This document shows positions 46,555 to 55,388 of a stretch of DNA of 64,000 nt, piece after piece; the first letter of the stretch is position 1, and the number at the start of each line of letters is the position of its first letter. The stretch spans positions 372,001-436,000 of the forward strand of contig NZ_JAUSUH010000001.1 of the NCBI RefSeq assembly GCF_030813595.1, read 5' to 3'. The DNA is from Ancylobacter vacuolatus. GTDB taxonomy: Bacteria; Pseudomonadota; Alphaproteobacteria; Rhizobiales; Xanthobacteraceae. The notes beneath the pieces were generated by a model, which ran no database searches, was not told the DNA's origin, and saw only the letters and a program-made list of their open reading frames with translations. The position numbers and the translations under genes are program-made.

Positions 46555-47471
46555 GAGCGGCGTCTCCGGCGCGGGGCGGGCAGCTTCAGCCGGGTGGAGA
46601 CTGCCTGCCAGATCGCCTCCTCCACCGCCTCGGCCTCAAAGCTGGCGTCGATCAGCACACAGCGCTCCGGCTCGCTCGTCGCCAGCGCGCGAAATGCTTC
46701 GCGCAGGGCGCGGTGGAAGGCGAGCCCCTCGCTCTCGAAGCGGTCGGCATCGCGGCCGGAGCGGGCGGCGGCGCGGGCGAGGCCTTCCTCGGCGGGAAGG
46801 TCGAGAATCAGCGTGAGGTCGGGGCGGGTCTCGCCCACCGTCACCTCCTCCAGCGCGGCGATGAGGCGCGGATCGACATTGCCGAGCGCGCCCTGATAGA
46901 CGCGGGTCGAATCGGCGAAACGGTCGCACACCACCCATGCCCCGCGTGCGAGCGCCGGGCGGATGGTGGCGTCGAGATGGTCGGCGCGGGCGGCGGCGAA
47001 CAGCGTCGCCTCGGCCAGAGGCCCCAGCGGCTTGGCGGCGCCGGAAAGAATGAGATGGCGCATGATCTCGGCGCCGGTGGACCCGCCGGGCTCGCGCGTG
47101 CCGACGGCGTCGATTCCCGCCGCCTGCAGCCGCGCCAGCAGCCGGCGCAGCTGGGTGGATTTGCCCGCCCCCTCCCCGCCTTCCAACGTGATGAAGCGGC
47201 CCGGCGGAACCGGTTTTGCGGCGGGGCGGCTTGCCGGCTTGGTTGCGGGTTTGGCTGCCGCCGTGCCCGCCGTCTTCGCCGTCATGGGAGCCGCCTTGGC
47301 GGATTTGGCCGTCGCGCTCGTCGCCGCCTTTGCCGACGCCGGCTCGGCTTTCGCCTTCGCCTTGGCAGACCCCGCCTTGGCCGACCGCTTTGCCGCGGGC
47401 TTGGCAGCGCTTTCGGCGGTGGGGCTTGCCGGGGCGGGGGCGTTTGAGGGCGGCTGCGTGCGGGAGGGCAT
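46551..47471 (-). CDS. tmk: Thymidylate kinase with long Ala/Lys-rich N-terminal extension
   Basis: A 306-residue protein. The kinase domain starts only at residue 91 (GRFITLEGGEGAGKST, P-loop 98-106), then REPGGSTGAE and the DR motif in VVCDRFADSTRVYQG. It phosphorylates dTMP to dTDP. Residues 1-90 are almost only Ala, Lys, Pro, Ser and Thr, unlike normal Tmk (about 210 residues) and resembling histone-H1-like tails. An internal ATG at residue 63 would shorten but not remove it. The codon pattern is normal for the genome. Confidence 0.92.
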   Translation of the reverse strand: MPSRTQPPSNAPAPASPTAESAAKPAAKRSAKAGSAKAKAKAEPASAKAATSATAKSAKAAPMTAKTAGTAAAKPATKPASRPAAKPVPPGRFITLEGGEGAGKSTQLRRLLARLQAAGIDAVGTREPGGSTGAEIMRHLILSGAAKPLGPLAEATLFAAARADHLDATIRPALARGAWVVCDRFADSTRVYQGALGNVDPRLIAALEEVTVGETRPDLTLILDLPAEEGLARAAARSGRDADRFESEGLAFHRALREAFRALATSEPERCVLIDASFEAEAVEEAIWQAVSTRLKLPAPRRRRRS

Positions 47472-47473
47472 GC

Positions 47474-48700
47474 TCAGCCGGTCAGCTTGGCGTAGCCCTG
47501 GCGCAGCAGGCTCACCACCAGTTCATAAGCGCCGTCCATCGCCCGGCGCCAGAGCGGACCGGCCGGCACCGTCTCGGCCGCCACCAGCGGCACGTCGAGC
47601 GCCAGTTGCTCGCCGCGATAGACCATCAGCCGCGCCAGTTCCGCGCCCTTTTCCACCGGCGCGGCGATCGGCCCCTCGAAGCGGATGCGGGCCACCAGCT
47701 TCTCGTCGCCATTGCGCGGAATCAGCACCCGGATCGGCCCGTCGCTGGTCAGCGGCGCCCCGTTGCGCGCGCCGCCATAGAGCGTCGCTTCGCCGACGAT
47801 CTGGCCGGGCTCGAAGAGGGTGCGCGATTCGAACGAGCGGAAGCCCCATTCGAGCAGACGGCGGGCATCGTCGGCCCGCTCCTTCTCGCTCTTGGCGCCC
47901 ATGATGACGACGACGAGCCGCTGCCCGTTCTGGATCGCCGAGCCGACGAGATTGAAGCCGGCATCCTTCTGGTAGCCGGTCATGAAGCCGTCCGCGCCAA
48001 GACTCATGCCGAGCAGCGGGTTGCGGTTGTTCTGCCGGATCTTGTTCCAGAGGAAATCCGGCTCGCCGTAGATTTTGTACAGGTCGGGATAGTCGCGGAT
48101 GATGTGGGTGGCGACCTTCGCCATGTCGCGCGGCGTCGTCTTCTGGTCGGGGTCGGCAAGGCCGCTCACATTGACGAACAGCGAGCCGGTGAGGCCGAGG
48201 CGCTTGGCCTCCTGGTTCATCTTCACCGTGAAGGCGAGCTCATTGCCGGAAATGCCCTCGGCCAGCACGATGGCGCCGTCATTGCCCGAGGGAATGATGG
48301 CGCCGCGCAGCAGGTCGCTGACCTTGATGGTGCTGTTGACGGCGGCGAACATGGTGGCGCCCCCCGAGGGGGCCCCTCCCCGCCGCCAGGCATATTCGCT
48401 GACCTTGAATTCCTGCTCCTGCGACAGCCGCCCGGCGGTAATCTCGCCGAACACCACCGCCATGGTCATCAGCTTGGCGATGCTGGCGGGCGGGCTGGGC
48501 GTGTCGGCGGCGCGCTCGAACAGCACCGAGCCGCTGTCGAAATCGAGCAGGATCGCCTGCGGCGCGGCGATCTCGGGCGCGGTCTGCGCCTGGGCGGGGG
48601 GCGTGCCGGCGGCAATAATCAGGGCTGCCGCCAGGCCGAGGACCGCGCGGGCTCCATCGGCAAAACGGCGGCCCGGGAACAGGATGCGCAACAGGCTCAC
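47474..48700 (-). CDS. Serine-type D-Ala-D-Ala carboxypeptidase (DacA/PBP5-like)
   Basis: A 408-residue secreted penicillin-binding protein. GTG 48700 is chosen because GGGGAGGA lies seven bases before it; the signal peptide ends near AQA (residue 38). SxxK is S73-I-A-K76 and SxN is S138-G-N140. The third motif, normally KTG, reads M240-T-G (DGFMTGYQKDAGFN), so the usual active-site Lys is Met. A C-terminal beta domain and an amphipathic end (YELVVSLLRQGYAKL) follow, as in PBP5. It trims peptidoglycan pentapeptides if active. Confidence 0.88.
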   Translation of the reverse strand: MSLLRILFPGRRFADGARAVLGLAAALIIAAGTPPAQAQTAPEIAAPQAILLDFDSGSVLFERAADTPSPPASIAKLMTMAVVFGEITAGRLSQEQEFKVSEYAWRRGGAPSGGATMFAAVNSTIKVSDLLRGAIIPSGNDGAIVLAEGISGNELAFTVKMNQEAKRLGLTGSLFVNVSGLADPDQKTTPRDMAKVATHIIRDYPDLYKIYGEPDFLWNKIRQNNRNPLLGMSLGADGFMTGYQKDAGFNLVGSAIQNGQRLVVVIMGAKSEKERADDARRLLEWGFRSFESRTLFEPGQIVGEATLYGGARNGAPLTSDGPIRVLIPRNGDEKLVARIRFEGPIAAPVEKGAELARLMVYRGEQLALDVPLVAAETVPAGPLWRRAMDGAYELVVSLLRQGYAKLTG

Positions 48701-48801
48701 GGTCGATCCTCCCCGGCTCCGGGCAGAGTTAACAGCCGAGCGCCGCCGCCGCAATGCGACCGCGACGCCGGCCTTGCCAGAACGCAGGCAGTCGGAAGAC
48801 C

Positions 48802-49887
48802 TCAGTACAGCCCGCGACCCATATCGGTCGCGCCCTCGCCGCCGGTCGGGGCATAGCCCATCACCGGCTGCGGGCCGACAATCCAGCCGGTCGGCGCGGC
48901 CGCCGCCTGGGCGGGGGCGGTGCGGACCGGCGGCTGCAAGCTGGCCACCTGCACGGCGCCTGCCGGGGCCGGAGTGGCGGCCTTGGCGCGCTTGGTGGGG
49001 GGCGTTGGCTGGGACGTTGCCTGGCGCGGGGCCGGCAGCGCGGCGGCCACCACGGCCGGGCGCGGCGTGCTGGTTCCGCGCACCGGCGCGAGCGGCGCGG
49101 CGGCCGGCTCGGCATAGGCCTGCGCCACCTGCTGGTCGTCGGCGGGTTCGCCGAGATCGAACGGCCGGCTCGGCGGCAGCGGCACATTGGCGGCGGTCAG
49201 GCCACGCATCGAACCGGCGGAGGCGACCATGACGGCCGGCGCCTCAGCGGGCTTGCCATTCATGCGCAGGGTCGAGGCGAGCTGGATGTCGTCGGAGCCT
49301 TCCAGCGGCGCCTTGCCGATATAATCGACGCGCACCCGGGCGGTGCCGGTGGACTTGAAGCCCAGCATGTCGGCGGCGCGGTGCGAGACGTCGATGACGC
49401 GGTTGCCGTGATAGGGACCACGGTCATTCACCCGCACCACCATGGAACGGTTATTCGCCAGGTTGGTGACGCGGACATAGGACGGCATCGGCAGCGTCGG
49501 GTGCGCGGCGGCGATGGAATGCATGTCGAAGACTTCGCCGTTGGCGGTCAGCCGGCCGTGGAAATCGTCGCCATACCAGGAGGCGAGCCCCTCGGCCCGG
49601 TAGTTCTTCGGCTCGGTCGGCACATAGGTCTTGCCGGCCACCACATAGGGCTTGCCGACGCGATAGGTGCCGCCGCCCTTGGGCACGGGCTGGCCGGCCG
49701 CGACGACGCGCGGGCTGGCGGAAACGCCGTATTTCGGGTCGATCTTGCTCGTCAGCTTGTTGCCGCCGCTGCAGTTGGCGACCAGAAGGCCGATGCCGCA
49801 CAGCGCTGCGATCCGGCTGAACCGGACGAATGCCTCACCTGCCGCGCGGCGGCCGGAAGCATTGGCAAGAGCAGGATATGTCCCCAT
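48802..49887 (-). CDS. rlpA: RlpA-family lipoprotein (septal/peptidoglycan lytic transglycosylase type)
   Basis: A 361-residue lipoprotein with lipobox LLVANC (C39); the 20 residues before the hydrophobic stretch are unusually long. The double-psi beta-barrel domain has GLASWYGDDFHGRLTANGEVFDMHSIAAAHPTLPMPSYVRV and RVNDRGPYHGNRVIDVS (active Asp in NDRGPY). A Pro/Ala-rich, low-complexity tail follows instead of a SPOR domain. RlpA proteins cut or bind denuded glycan strands, often at the septum. The carboxypeptidase gene follows after 101 bp. Confidence 0.88.
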   Translation of the reverse strand: MGTYPALANASGRRAAGEAFVRFSRIAALCGIGLLVANCSGGNKLTSKIDPKYGVSASPRVVAAGQPVPKGGGTYRVGKPYVVAGKTYVPTEPKNYRAEGLASWYGDDFHGRLTANGEVFDMHSIAAAHPTLPMPSYVRVTNLANNRSMVVRVNDRGPYHGNRVIDVSHRAADMLGFKSTGTARVRVDYIGKAPLEGSDDIQLASTLRMNGKPAEAPAVMVASAGSMRGLTAANVPLPPSRPFDLGEPADDQQVAQAYAEPAAAPLAPVRGTSTPRPAVVAAALPAPRQATSQPTPPTKRAKAATPAPAGAVQVASLQPPVRTAPAQAAAAPTGWIVGPQPVMGYAPTGGEGATDMGRGLY

Positions 49888-50128
49888 TCACCCCGAACCG
49901 TCTGTGAGCGCCGTCCGACCCGAAAACCGGGAGCGGAACCGACGCACCGCACTCAAGATCTCCGGCAAGATACCGGCTATCCGACTTCGTGTCTCTCAGG
50001 AGGCTGTCTGAGTGAGGCGAAAATGCGGCGCATCGCTTGGCATGGTGAACGAAGTGTAAGTGACGAAGCGGCAAGGACATTCCTGCGCGCAGCCGCCCTT
50101 GCCACCGATCGGTGCCACGGCACCCCTG

Positions 50129-50156
50129 CCCGAATTCCGCCGCGTGGCGGCTCGGG
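50129..50156 (-). terminator. GC-rich hairpin after mxaX
   Basis: CCCGA - CCGCC (50129-50141) pairs with GGCGG - TCGGG (50146-50156), 10 bp with a small internal bulge, 6 bp after the mxaX stop on its strand. No T-tract, so it is a possible terminator only. The rest of the 274 bp gap between mxaX and rlpA shows no gene; it must hold the rlpA promoter. Confidence 0.4.
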
Positions 50157-50161
50157 AGCGG

Positions 50162-50824
50162 TCACATCATCCGCAGCCGGCCGGTGGTGCCGACCGGTGA
50201 GGTGGACAGGTACTGGATCGAACAGCGCACCAGTTCGGGCAGGCTGGTGGCGCCCAGCTTGGCCTTGAGCGCCGAGCAGGTGTTGGCGACCGTCTTGTAG
50301 CTGATGCCCAGCTCGTCGGCGATGTGGGTGTAGTCCTTACCCTCGGCCAGCAGCGACAGCGTCTGCAGTTCGCGCGGGGTGATGTCGGCGAGCGGCGCGG
50401 TCTTGCGCGAGCCGAGCATGGCCACCTGCAAGGCGAGGTCGTGGCTCATATAGGGCTGGCCCTTCCGCACCCGCTCGAAGGCTTCCAGCAGCGCGCCCGA
50501 AGAGGTGTCCTTGAGCACATAGCCATTGGCGCCCGCTTCCAGCGCGCGGCTGGCGATCACCGGGTCGCCATGCATGGAGAAGACGAGAATGGGGGTGCGG
50601 GCATCCTGCATCCGTAGGCGGCGCACCAGCACCAGCCCGCTCAACCCGTTGCCCTGCAGAGCGAGGTCGACGATGACGACATCCGGCTTCTCGCGGCGGA
50701 ACAGGCGATAGCCGGCCAGCACGGTGGAGGCCTCCAGCACCCGCTCCACGCCCGCATCCTCCAGCAGCCGGCGGCAGCCCTGGAGCACGATGGGGTGGTC
50801 GTCGATCACGAGGGCGCAGGTCAT
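50162..50824 (-). CDS. mxaX: NarL/LuxR-type response regulator of methanol oxidation (MxaX/MoxX-like)
   Basis: A 220-residue two-component regulator: receiver (ALVIDDHPIVLQG, phosphoacceptor D53 in VVIVDLALQG) and a C-terminal LuxR HTH (DITPRELQTLSLLAEGKDYTHIADELGISYKTVANTCSALKAK). It is last in the - strand trio mxaZ-mxaY-mxaX next to mxaF, the arrangement known as moxZYX in Paracoccus, where it is needed for methanol dehydrogenase expression. Its start overlaps the kinase stop by 4 bp. Likely binds the mxaZ-mxaF promoter region. Confidence 0.88.
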   Translation of the reverse strand: MTCALVIDDHPIVLQGCRRLLEDAGVERVLEASTVLAGYRLFRREKPDVVIVDLALQGNGLSGLVLVRRLRMQDARTPILVFSMHGDPVIASRALEAGANGYVLKDTSSGALLEAFERVRKGQPYMSHDLALQVAMLGSRKTAPLADITPRELQTLSLLAEGKDYTHIADELGISYKTVANTCSALKAKLGATSLPELVRCSIQYLSTSPVGTTGRLRMM

Positions 50825-52317
50825 TGGGCGGCGAGCCTTTCCGGAGCGGCCGAGAGGCCGAATTCAGTGGGGTGGGCGGGAATGGCCACGTCGATTCGGG
50901 TCCCGCTCGGCACGGCCGCGATGATACTCCATTTGCCGCCAAGAGCGCCGATGCGCTCTTCCATGCCGATCAGCCCAAAACCGTGCGGCGCGTCGTCGGC
51001 GATGCCGGTGCCGTCATCCTCGATGGTCAGGTCGATCCGGCCCGCCCGGCGATCGGCCCGCAGGCTGATGGCGATGTTGCGGGCGTCGCCATGGCGCAGC
51101 GCGTTGGTCACGGCTTCCTGGATGCAGCGATAGAGGGTGATGTCGACGCTGTCGCCATAGCGCTCGGCGAGGCCCTCGGTGGCGAGGGTGATGCGGCGGC
51201 CGGGCGAATGGCTCTCGAAATCGGCCACCAGGTCGGCCAGCACCGCCGCCAGCGGCACATGGCCGAGCGCCATCGGGCGGATCTTGCGCAGCAGGCGCCG
51301 GTTCAGACACTGAATGCGGTTGAGAATATCGGCCATGGTGGCGATTCGCTCGCCCATGCGCTGGCCCAGCGCCGGCTCGGTGCGGGCGGTGAGGCGCTCG
51401 ATCGATTCGAGATTGGCCCGCAGCCCGAACACACAGGGCCCCAGCTCGTCGTGGAGATCGGAGGCGATCTGCCGGCGCTCGTCGTCCTGCACGCTCACCA
51501 GCCGCTCATTCAGCCGGGCGTTGTCGTCGCGCGCCGCCTTCAGCGCGGCGCCGAGCGCGTTGAAGCGGTCGGCGATGAGCGCCAGCTCGCGCACCCGGGG
51601 CGTGGCGAGCCGGTGCTCGAAGCGGCCTGCCTCCAGCTCATGCAGCCCGGCCGAGAGGGTGCGCAGCGGCATCAGCAGCCGGCCGAGCACGAGGTAGAGC
51701 GCGACGAGAATGGCGATGTTGACCGCCGCCGCCAGCACAGCGAGGTCGGACATGTCCTCCCACACTTCGGCAATCTCGTCGGAGGCTTCGCCGGCGACGC
51801 GCACCTGCCCCACAAGGGCGCCGTTCTCGACGACGGGAATGAGGCTCTCCTGGCCTTCCACCGACACCAGCCAGGTGAACCAGGCGGGCACGCCGCCCTC
51901 GTGCTCCTCCTCGGCCGCTTCGGCGGGCGCGATGTCCAGCGCGGTGCCGGCCTGGTCCTCGATCCGGATGCGGACATGGCGCAGCCCGCTGATGTGCAGC
52001 GGCAGCTGGGCCAGCGAGCCGGTGGCGCCCTCGGCGCTGGCCAGCCGCTCGACCGTTTCCTGCACGAAGCGCTCGGCCACGGCGAGCGAGGACAGCATTT
52101 CGGCCTCGGTGGCGCGGCGGGCATTGGCGATGATGACGACCACGGCCAGCAGCGCGGCGCACAGATTGATGGCGACGACGGCGGCCAGTACCTGGGCGCG
52201 CAGCGAATGGCGCTGCCACCAGCCGAACGAGGCCGGGCGCGACGGCCCTCCGGGTGCTGAAGCGGGGTTGCCAGTGATGCCGGCCGCGATTTTGGCCGCG
52301 TTTCGGGCAGGGGTCAC
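50821..52317 (-). CDS. mxaY: HisKA_3 sensor histidine kinase (MxaY/MoxY-like)
   Basis: A 498-residue kinase. First membrane helix near residues 42-64, a periplasmic sensing region to about 190, second helix about 191-211, HAMP (LLMPLRTLSAGLHELEAGRFEHRL), then a NarX/DegS-type core with H289 in RRQIASDLHDELGP and an ATPase with NALRHGDA and GTGIADDAPHGFGLIGM. The start is GTG 52317 overlapping the mxaZ stop (GTGA); an upstream in-frame start would lie inside mxaZ. It phosphorylates MxaX. The periplasmic signal, perhaps methanol or a product, is unknown. Confidence 0.88.
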   Translation of the reverse strand: MTPARNAAKIAAGITGNPASAPGGPSRPASFGWWQRHSLRAQVLAAVVAINLCAALLAVVVIIANARRATEAEMLSSLAVAERFVQETVERLASAEGATGSLAQLPLHISGLRHVRIRIEDQAGTALDIAPAEAAEEEHEGGVPAWFTWLVSVEGQESLIPVVENGALVGQVRVAGEASDEIAEVWEDMSDLAVLAAAVNIAILVALYLVLGRLLMPLRTLSAGLHELEAGRFEHRLATPRVRELALIADRFNALGAALKAARDDNARLNERLVSVQDDERRQIASDLHDELGPCVFGLRANLESIERLTARTEPALGQRMGERIATMADILNRIQCLNRRLLRKIRPMALGHVPLAAVLADLVADFESHSPGRRITLATEGLAERYGDSVDITLYRCIQEAVTNALRHGDARNIAISLRADRRAGRIDLTIEDDGTGIADDAPHGFGLIGMEERIGALGGKWSIIAAVPSGTRIDVAIPAHPTEFGLSAAPERLAAQ

Positions 52318-52841
52318 GGCGCGGGATTCCCCGATTTCAGGGCCGGCTCGTCGGCCAGCGCCGCCAGCGCGGCGGTGCGGTCGAGGCCTTGGGTCCGCAG
52401 ATTGTAATAATGCTGGCACAGATCGCTGAAGCCGGCGCGGGACCCCTTCCCCGCGAGGGTGGAGAAATCGGCGATGATCTCGCGCGCCTTCTCGCGGATG
52501 CCGATCTCGGCCAGCATGGTTTCCAGCTGCACGGCGCGGTTGGCGATCATCCGGCCGGTCTCGCCGAAGCGGCCGTCAGCCTCGGCCAATACGCCCTGCC
52601 ATTCCTTTGCCGCCGGAGCATTCGCCGCGACATCGGCCCCCGCGTCTCGGCTGGCGAGCCACACATCCGGCTCGGTGTCGTCCGTGGGCTGCAGCCAGGT
52701 CTTGCGCGCGACGGCATCGCTTTCCGGCGCGGTGACACGCTCGCGCTTTTCCGGCTCGCTCTCCCCCGGACAGCCGGCGAGAGCGAAGGCGAGGGCGGCG
52801 CTCAGCGCGAGGCGCAAAAGAGAAAAGGGCGATGTGTTCAT
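52314..52841 (-). CDS. mxaZ: Lipoprotein upstream of the mxaYX two-component genes (MxaZ/MoxZ-like)
   Basis: A 175-residue predicted lipoprotein: signal peptide with lipobox FALAGC (C24), a charged linker (residues 25-60) and a helical remainder (RFGETGRMIANRAVQLETMLAEIGIREKAREIIADF, then DLCQHYYNLRTQGLDRTAALAAL). The position first in a ZYX operon matches Paracoccus moxZ, whose function is not settled; the symbol rests on position. It may modulate the MxaY periplasmic sensor. Divergent from mxaF. Confidence 0.65.
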   Translation of the reverse strand: MNTSPFSLLRLALSAALAFALAGCPGESEPEKRERVTAPESDAVARKTWLQPTDDTEPDVWLASRDAGADVAANAPAAKEWQGVLAEADGRFGETGRMIANRAVQLETMLAEIGIREKAREIIADFSTLAGKGSRAGFSDLCQHYYNLRTQGLDRTAALAALADEPALKSGNPAP

Positions 52842-53288
52842 TTATACTTATGAACTTCTTATGAGATTGGCCGCAACGACGGTCCACAACAGTACCTCTC
52901 CGGCGGCGCCGGCGCCAGCGCCATCGTGGACGCGCCGGCTTGGTTTGGCGTCAAGGGCGCCAACCCGCTGATAGAGAACCATTTTCGGCGGATTGCGGCA
53001 AGGGTTCCGGGAGTCATGGGTGAATTATCTGTGGGTGCGGGAAGAAGTTCCCGCCCCGAATTTCCATTCTGCCTAAAGACAATAAATCCGCAGACAGCGA
53101 ACAATACTCCCAGAACAGCCAATGTTCTTAGAAAATCATAAGAATTCTCCGCCGATCCCAAAGACAAGCTCATGGAACTGCCCACCCATGAGAGGGCACG
53201 GCGAGGGATAAAAGAGACCCGCACGTCGACGGCAAAGCCGGGGCGCAGCGGGACGGCCTGGGAAGTAGGAAACGCGAGGGAAGACCCA
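52842..53288. promoter_or_regulatory. Divergent mxaZ-mxaF control region with several dyads
   Basis: 447 bp without a gene. It has the 9-mer TCATAAGAA reading toward mxaF at 53136-53144 and the same 9-mer reading toward mxaZ (TTCTTATGA 52856-52864), with another CTTATGA at 52847-52853. Perfect dyads: GCGGGAA/TTCCCGC (53037-53054), AGAACA/TGTTCT (53112-53128), CTCATGG/CCATGAG (53169-53192). The last 60 bp hold GGGATAAAA (53206-53214) and the mxaF ribosome site GAGGG (53276-53280). These are likely binding sites for MxaX and other regulators; exact promoters are not identified. Confidence 0.55.
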
Positions 53289-55193
53289 ATGAGCCGACTG
53301 CACACTTCGGTGTCCGCGCTCTCTGTCGCCGCCGTGATGGCGGCCGCGGTGAGCCTCGGCGCCTCGGCGCCGGCGGTTGCCAACGACAAGCTCGTCGAGC
53401 TGTCGAAGAGCACCGACAATTGGCCGATGACCGGCAAGAACTACAGCGCCAACAATTACAGCGAAGCGAACCAAGTCACCAAGGAGAACGTCAAGCAGCT
53501 TCGTCCTGCCTGGTCGTTCTCCACCGGCGTGCTGTCGGGCCATGAGGGTACCCCTCTCGTCGTCGACGGCGTGATGTACATCCACTCGCCCTTCCCCAAC
53601 ACGACCTTCGCGGTCGGGCTGGACGATCCGGGCAAGATCCTGTGGCAGCACAAGCCGAAGCAGAACCCGACCGCCCGCGCGGTGGCCTGCTGCGACGTCG
53701 TCAACCGCGGCCTCGCCTATTGGCCCGGCAACGGCAAGGTCGGCCCGCTGATCATCAAGACCCAGCTCGACGGCCATGTGGTCGCCCTCGACGCCAAGAC
53801 GGGCGAGGAATACTGGAAGCTCGAGAACTCCGACATCAAGGTCGGCTCGACGCTCACCATCGCTCCCTATGTCGTCAAGGACCTGGTGCTGATCGGCTCC
53901 TCGGGCGCCGAGCTCGGCGTGCGCGGCTACGTCACTGCCTATGATATCGCCACCGGCGCCCAGAAGTGGCGCGCCTATGCGACCGGCCCGGACGAGGAAG
54001 TGCGCCTCTCCGACGACTTCAACAGCGCCAACCCGCATTACGGCCAGAAGGGCCTGGGCAAGGCGACCTGGGAAGGCGAGGCCTGGAAGATCGGCGGCGG
54101 CACCAATTGGGGCTGGTACGCCTTCGACCCGGACACCAACCTCTTCTACTACGGCTCGGGCAACCCGGCGCCGTGGAACGAGACGATGCGCCCGGGCGAC
54201 AACAAGTGGACGATGACCATCTGGGGTCGCGACATCGACACCGGTAACGCCAAGTTCGGCTACCAGAAGACCCCGCACGACGAATGGGACTATGCCGGCG
54301 TCAACGTCATGATGCTCTCCGAGCAGCAGGACAAGGAAGGGAAGATGCGCAAGCTTCTGACCCATCCCGACCGTAACGGCATCGTCTACACGCTCGACCG
54401 CACCAATGGCGACCTCGTCTCGGCCGACAAGATCGACGACACGGTCAACTGGGTGAAGAAGGTCGACCTGAAGACCGGCCTGCCCGAGCGCGACCCGGAA
54501 TTCGGGACCCGCATGGACCACAAGGGCCGCGAGATCTGCCCCTCGGCGATGGGTTACCATAACCAGGGCCACGACTCCTACGATCCGCAGCGCAAGTCCT
54601 TCTTCATGGGCATCAACCACATCTGCATGGATTGGGAGCCCTTCATGCTTCCCTACCGTGCCGGCCAGTTCTTCGTCGGTGCGACCCTGTGGATGTATCC
54701 CGGCCCGAAGGGTGACCGCCAGACCTATGAAGGTCTCGGTCAGGTGAAGGCCTATGATGCCATCAACAACAAGTTCAAGTGGCAGGTGATGGAACGCTTC
54801 GCGGCCTGGGGCGGCACGCTCGCCACCGCTGGCGGCGTGATGTTCTACGGGACGCTGGACGGCTTCATCAAGGCGCGTGACAGCGACACCGGCGAGCTGC
54901 TGTGGAAGTTCAAGCTTCCCTCCGGCGTGATCGGCCACCCGATGACCTACACCCATGACGGCAAGCAGTACGTCGCCATCTATTACGGCGTCGGTGGCTG
55001 GCCGGGTGTCGGCCTGGTGTTCGACCTGAACGACCCGACCGCCGGCCTCGGCTCGGTGGGCGCCTTCAAGCAGCTCCAGCACTACACCCAGATGGGTGGT
55101 GGCGTGATGGTGTTCTCGCTGAATGGCGACGGCCCCTACAGCGACCCGAACGTTGGTGAATACTCGACCAACGTGATCCAGGGCGGCGGCTGA
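53289..55193 (+). CDS. mxaF: Methanol dehydrogenase large (alpha) subunit, Ca/PQQ type
   Basis: A 634-residue periplasmic eight-bladed propeller quinoprotein oxidising methanol to formaldehyde. Signal peptide 1-31, mature [12 protein letters not shown]-capping vicinal disulfide C134-C135 (RAVACCDVV). Calcium ligands E208 (GAELGVRG) and N292 (GNPAPWN), catalytic base D334 (HDEWDYAG). Residue 336 is Ala; lanthanide-dependent XoxF has Asp there, so this is the calcium form. ATG 53289 follows GAGGG. It forms a heterotetramer with MxaI and passes electrons to MxaG. A strong hairpin follows the stop. Confidence 0.98.
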   Translation: MSRLHTSVSALSVAAVMAAAVSLGASAPAVANDKLVELSKSTDNWPMTGKNYSANNYSEANQVTKENVKQLRPAWSFSTGVLSGHEGTPLVVDGVMYIHSPFPNTTFAVGLDDPGKILWQHKPKQNPTARAVACCDVVNRGLAYWPGNGKVGPLIIKTQLDGHVVALDAKTGEEYWKLENSDIKVGSTLTIAPYVVKDLVLIGSSGAELGVRGYVTAYDIATGAQKWRAYATGPDEEVRLSDDFNSANPHYGQKGLGKATWEGEAWKIGGGTNWGWYAFDPDTNLFYYGSGNPAPWNETMRPGDNKWTMTIWGRDIDTGNAKFGYQKTPHDEWDYAGVNVMMLSEQQDKEGKMRKLLTHPDRNGIVYTLDRTNGDLVSADKIDDTVNWVKKVDLKTGLPERDPEFGTRMDHKGREICPSAMGYHNQGHDSYDPQRKSFFMGINHICMDWEPFMLPYRAGQFFVGATLWMYPGPKGDRQTYEGLGQVKAYDAINNKFKWQVMERFAAWGGTLATAGGVMFYGTLDGFIKARDSDTGELLWKFKLPSGVIGHPMTYTHDGKQYVAIYYGVGGWPGVGLVFDLNDPTAGLGSVGAFKQLQHYTQMGGGVMVFSLNGDGPYSDPNVGEYSTNVIQGGG

Positions 55194-55207
55194 TACTGCC
55201 AGACAAA

Positions 55208-55236
55208 GCCGCCTGCCGCGTCTCGCGGCGGGCGGC
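55208..55236 (+). terminator. Hairpin between mxaF and mxaJ (attenuator or mRNA stabiliser)
   Basis: GCCGCCTGCCGCG (55208-55220), TCT loop, CGCGGCGGGCGGC (55224-55236): 13 pairs including one T-G wobble, 15 bp after mxaF. There is no T-run, so it may be a leaky terminator or protect the mxaF 3' end, which would raise mxaF above downstream genes. The rest of the 195 bp gap has no gene. Confidence 0.55.
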
Positions 55237-55388
55237 GATGTCGCCGAAAGGCTCAGCGTCCGAGAGGGCTCTTCGTCCGCTGTTGCCTGACGTGACGAGG
55301 ACGGGGCGGCGGGTAGCTGCAAGCGGCCCGCCTCCCCTGCCCCACACAGGATCTCCCGACCTCGAAATTCGTCCAGGAGGACCCCCCG

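Noticed and set aside
49888-50161. tRNA or small RNA between rlpA and mxaX
   Set aside because: No cloverleaf or TTC-loop sequence; only short GC dyads.
53289-55193. Lanthanide-dependent XoxF as identity of the large dehydrogenase
   Set aside because: Ala rather than Asp after the catalytic DY, and mxaI and mxaAKL are present.
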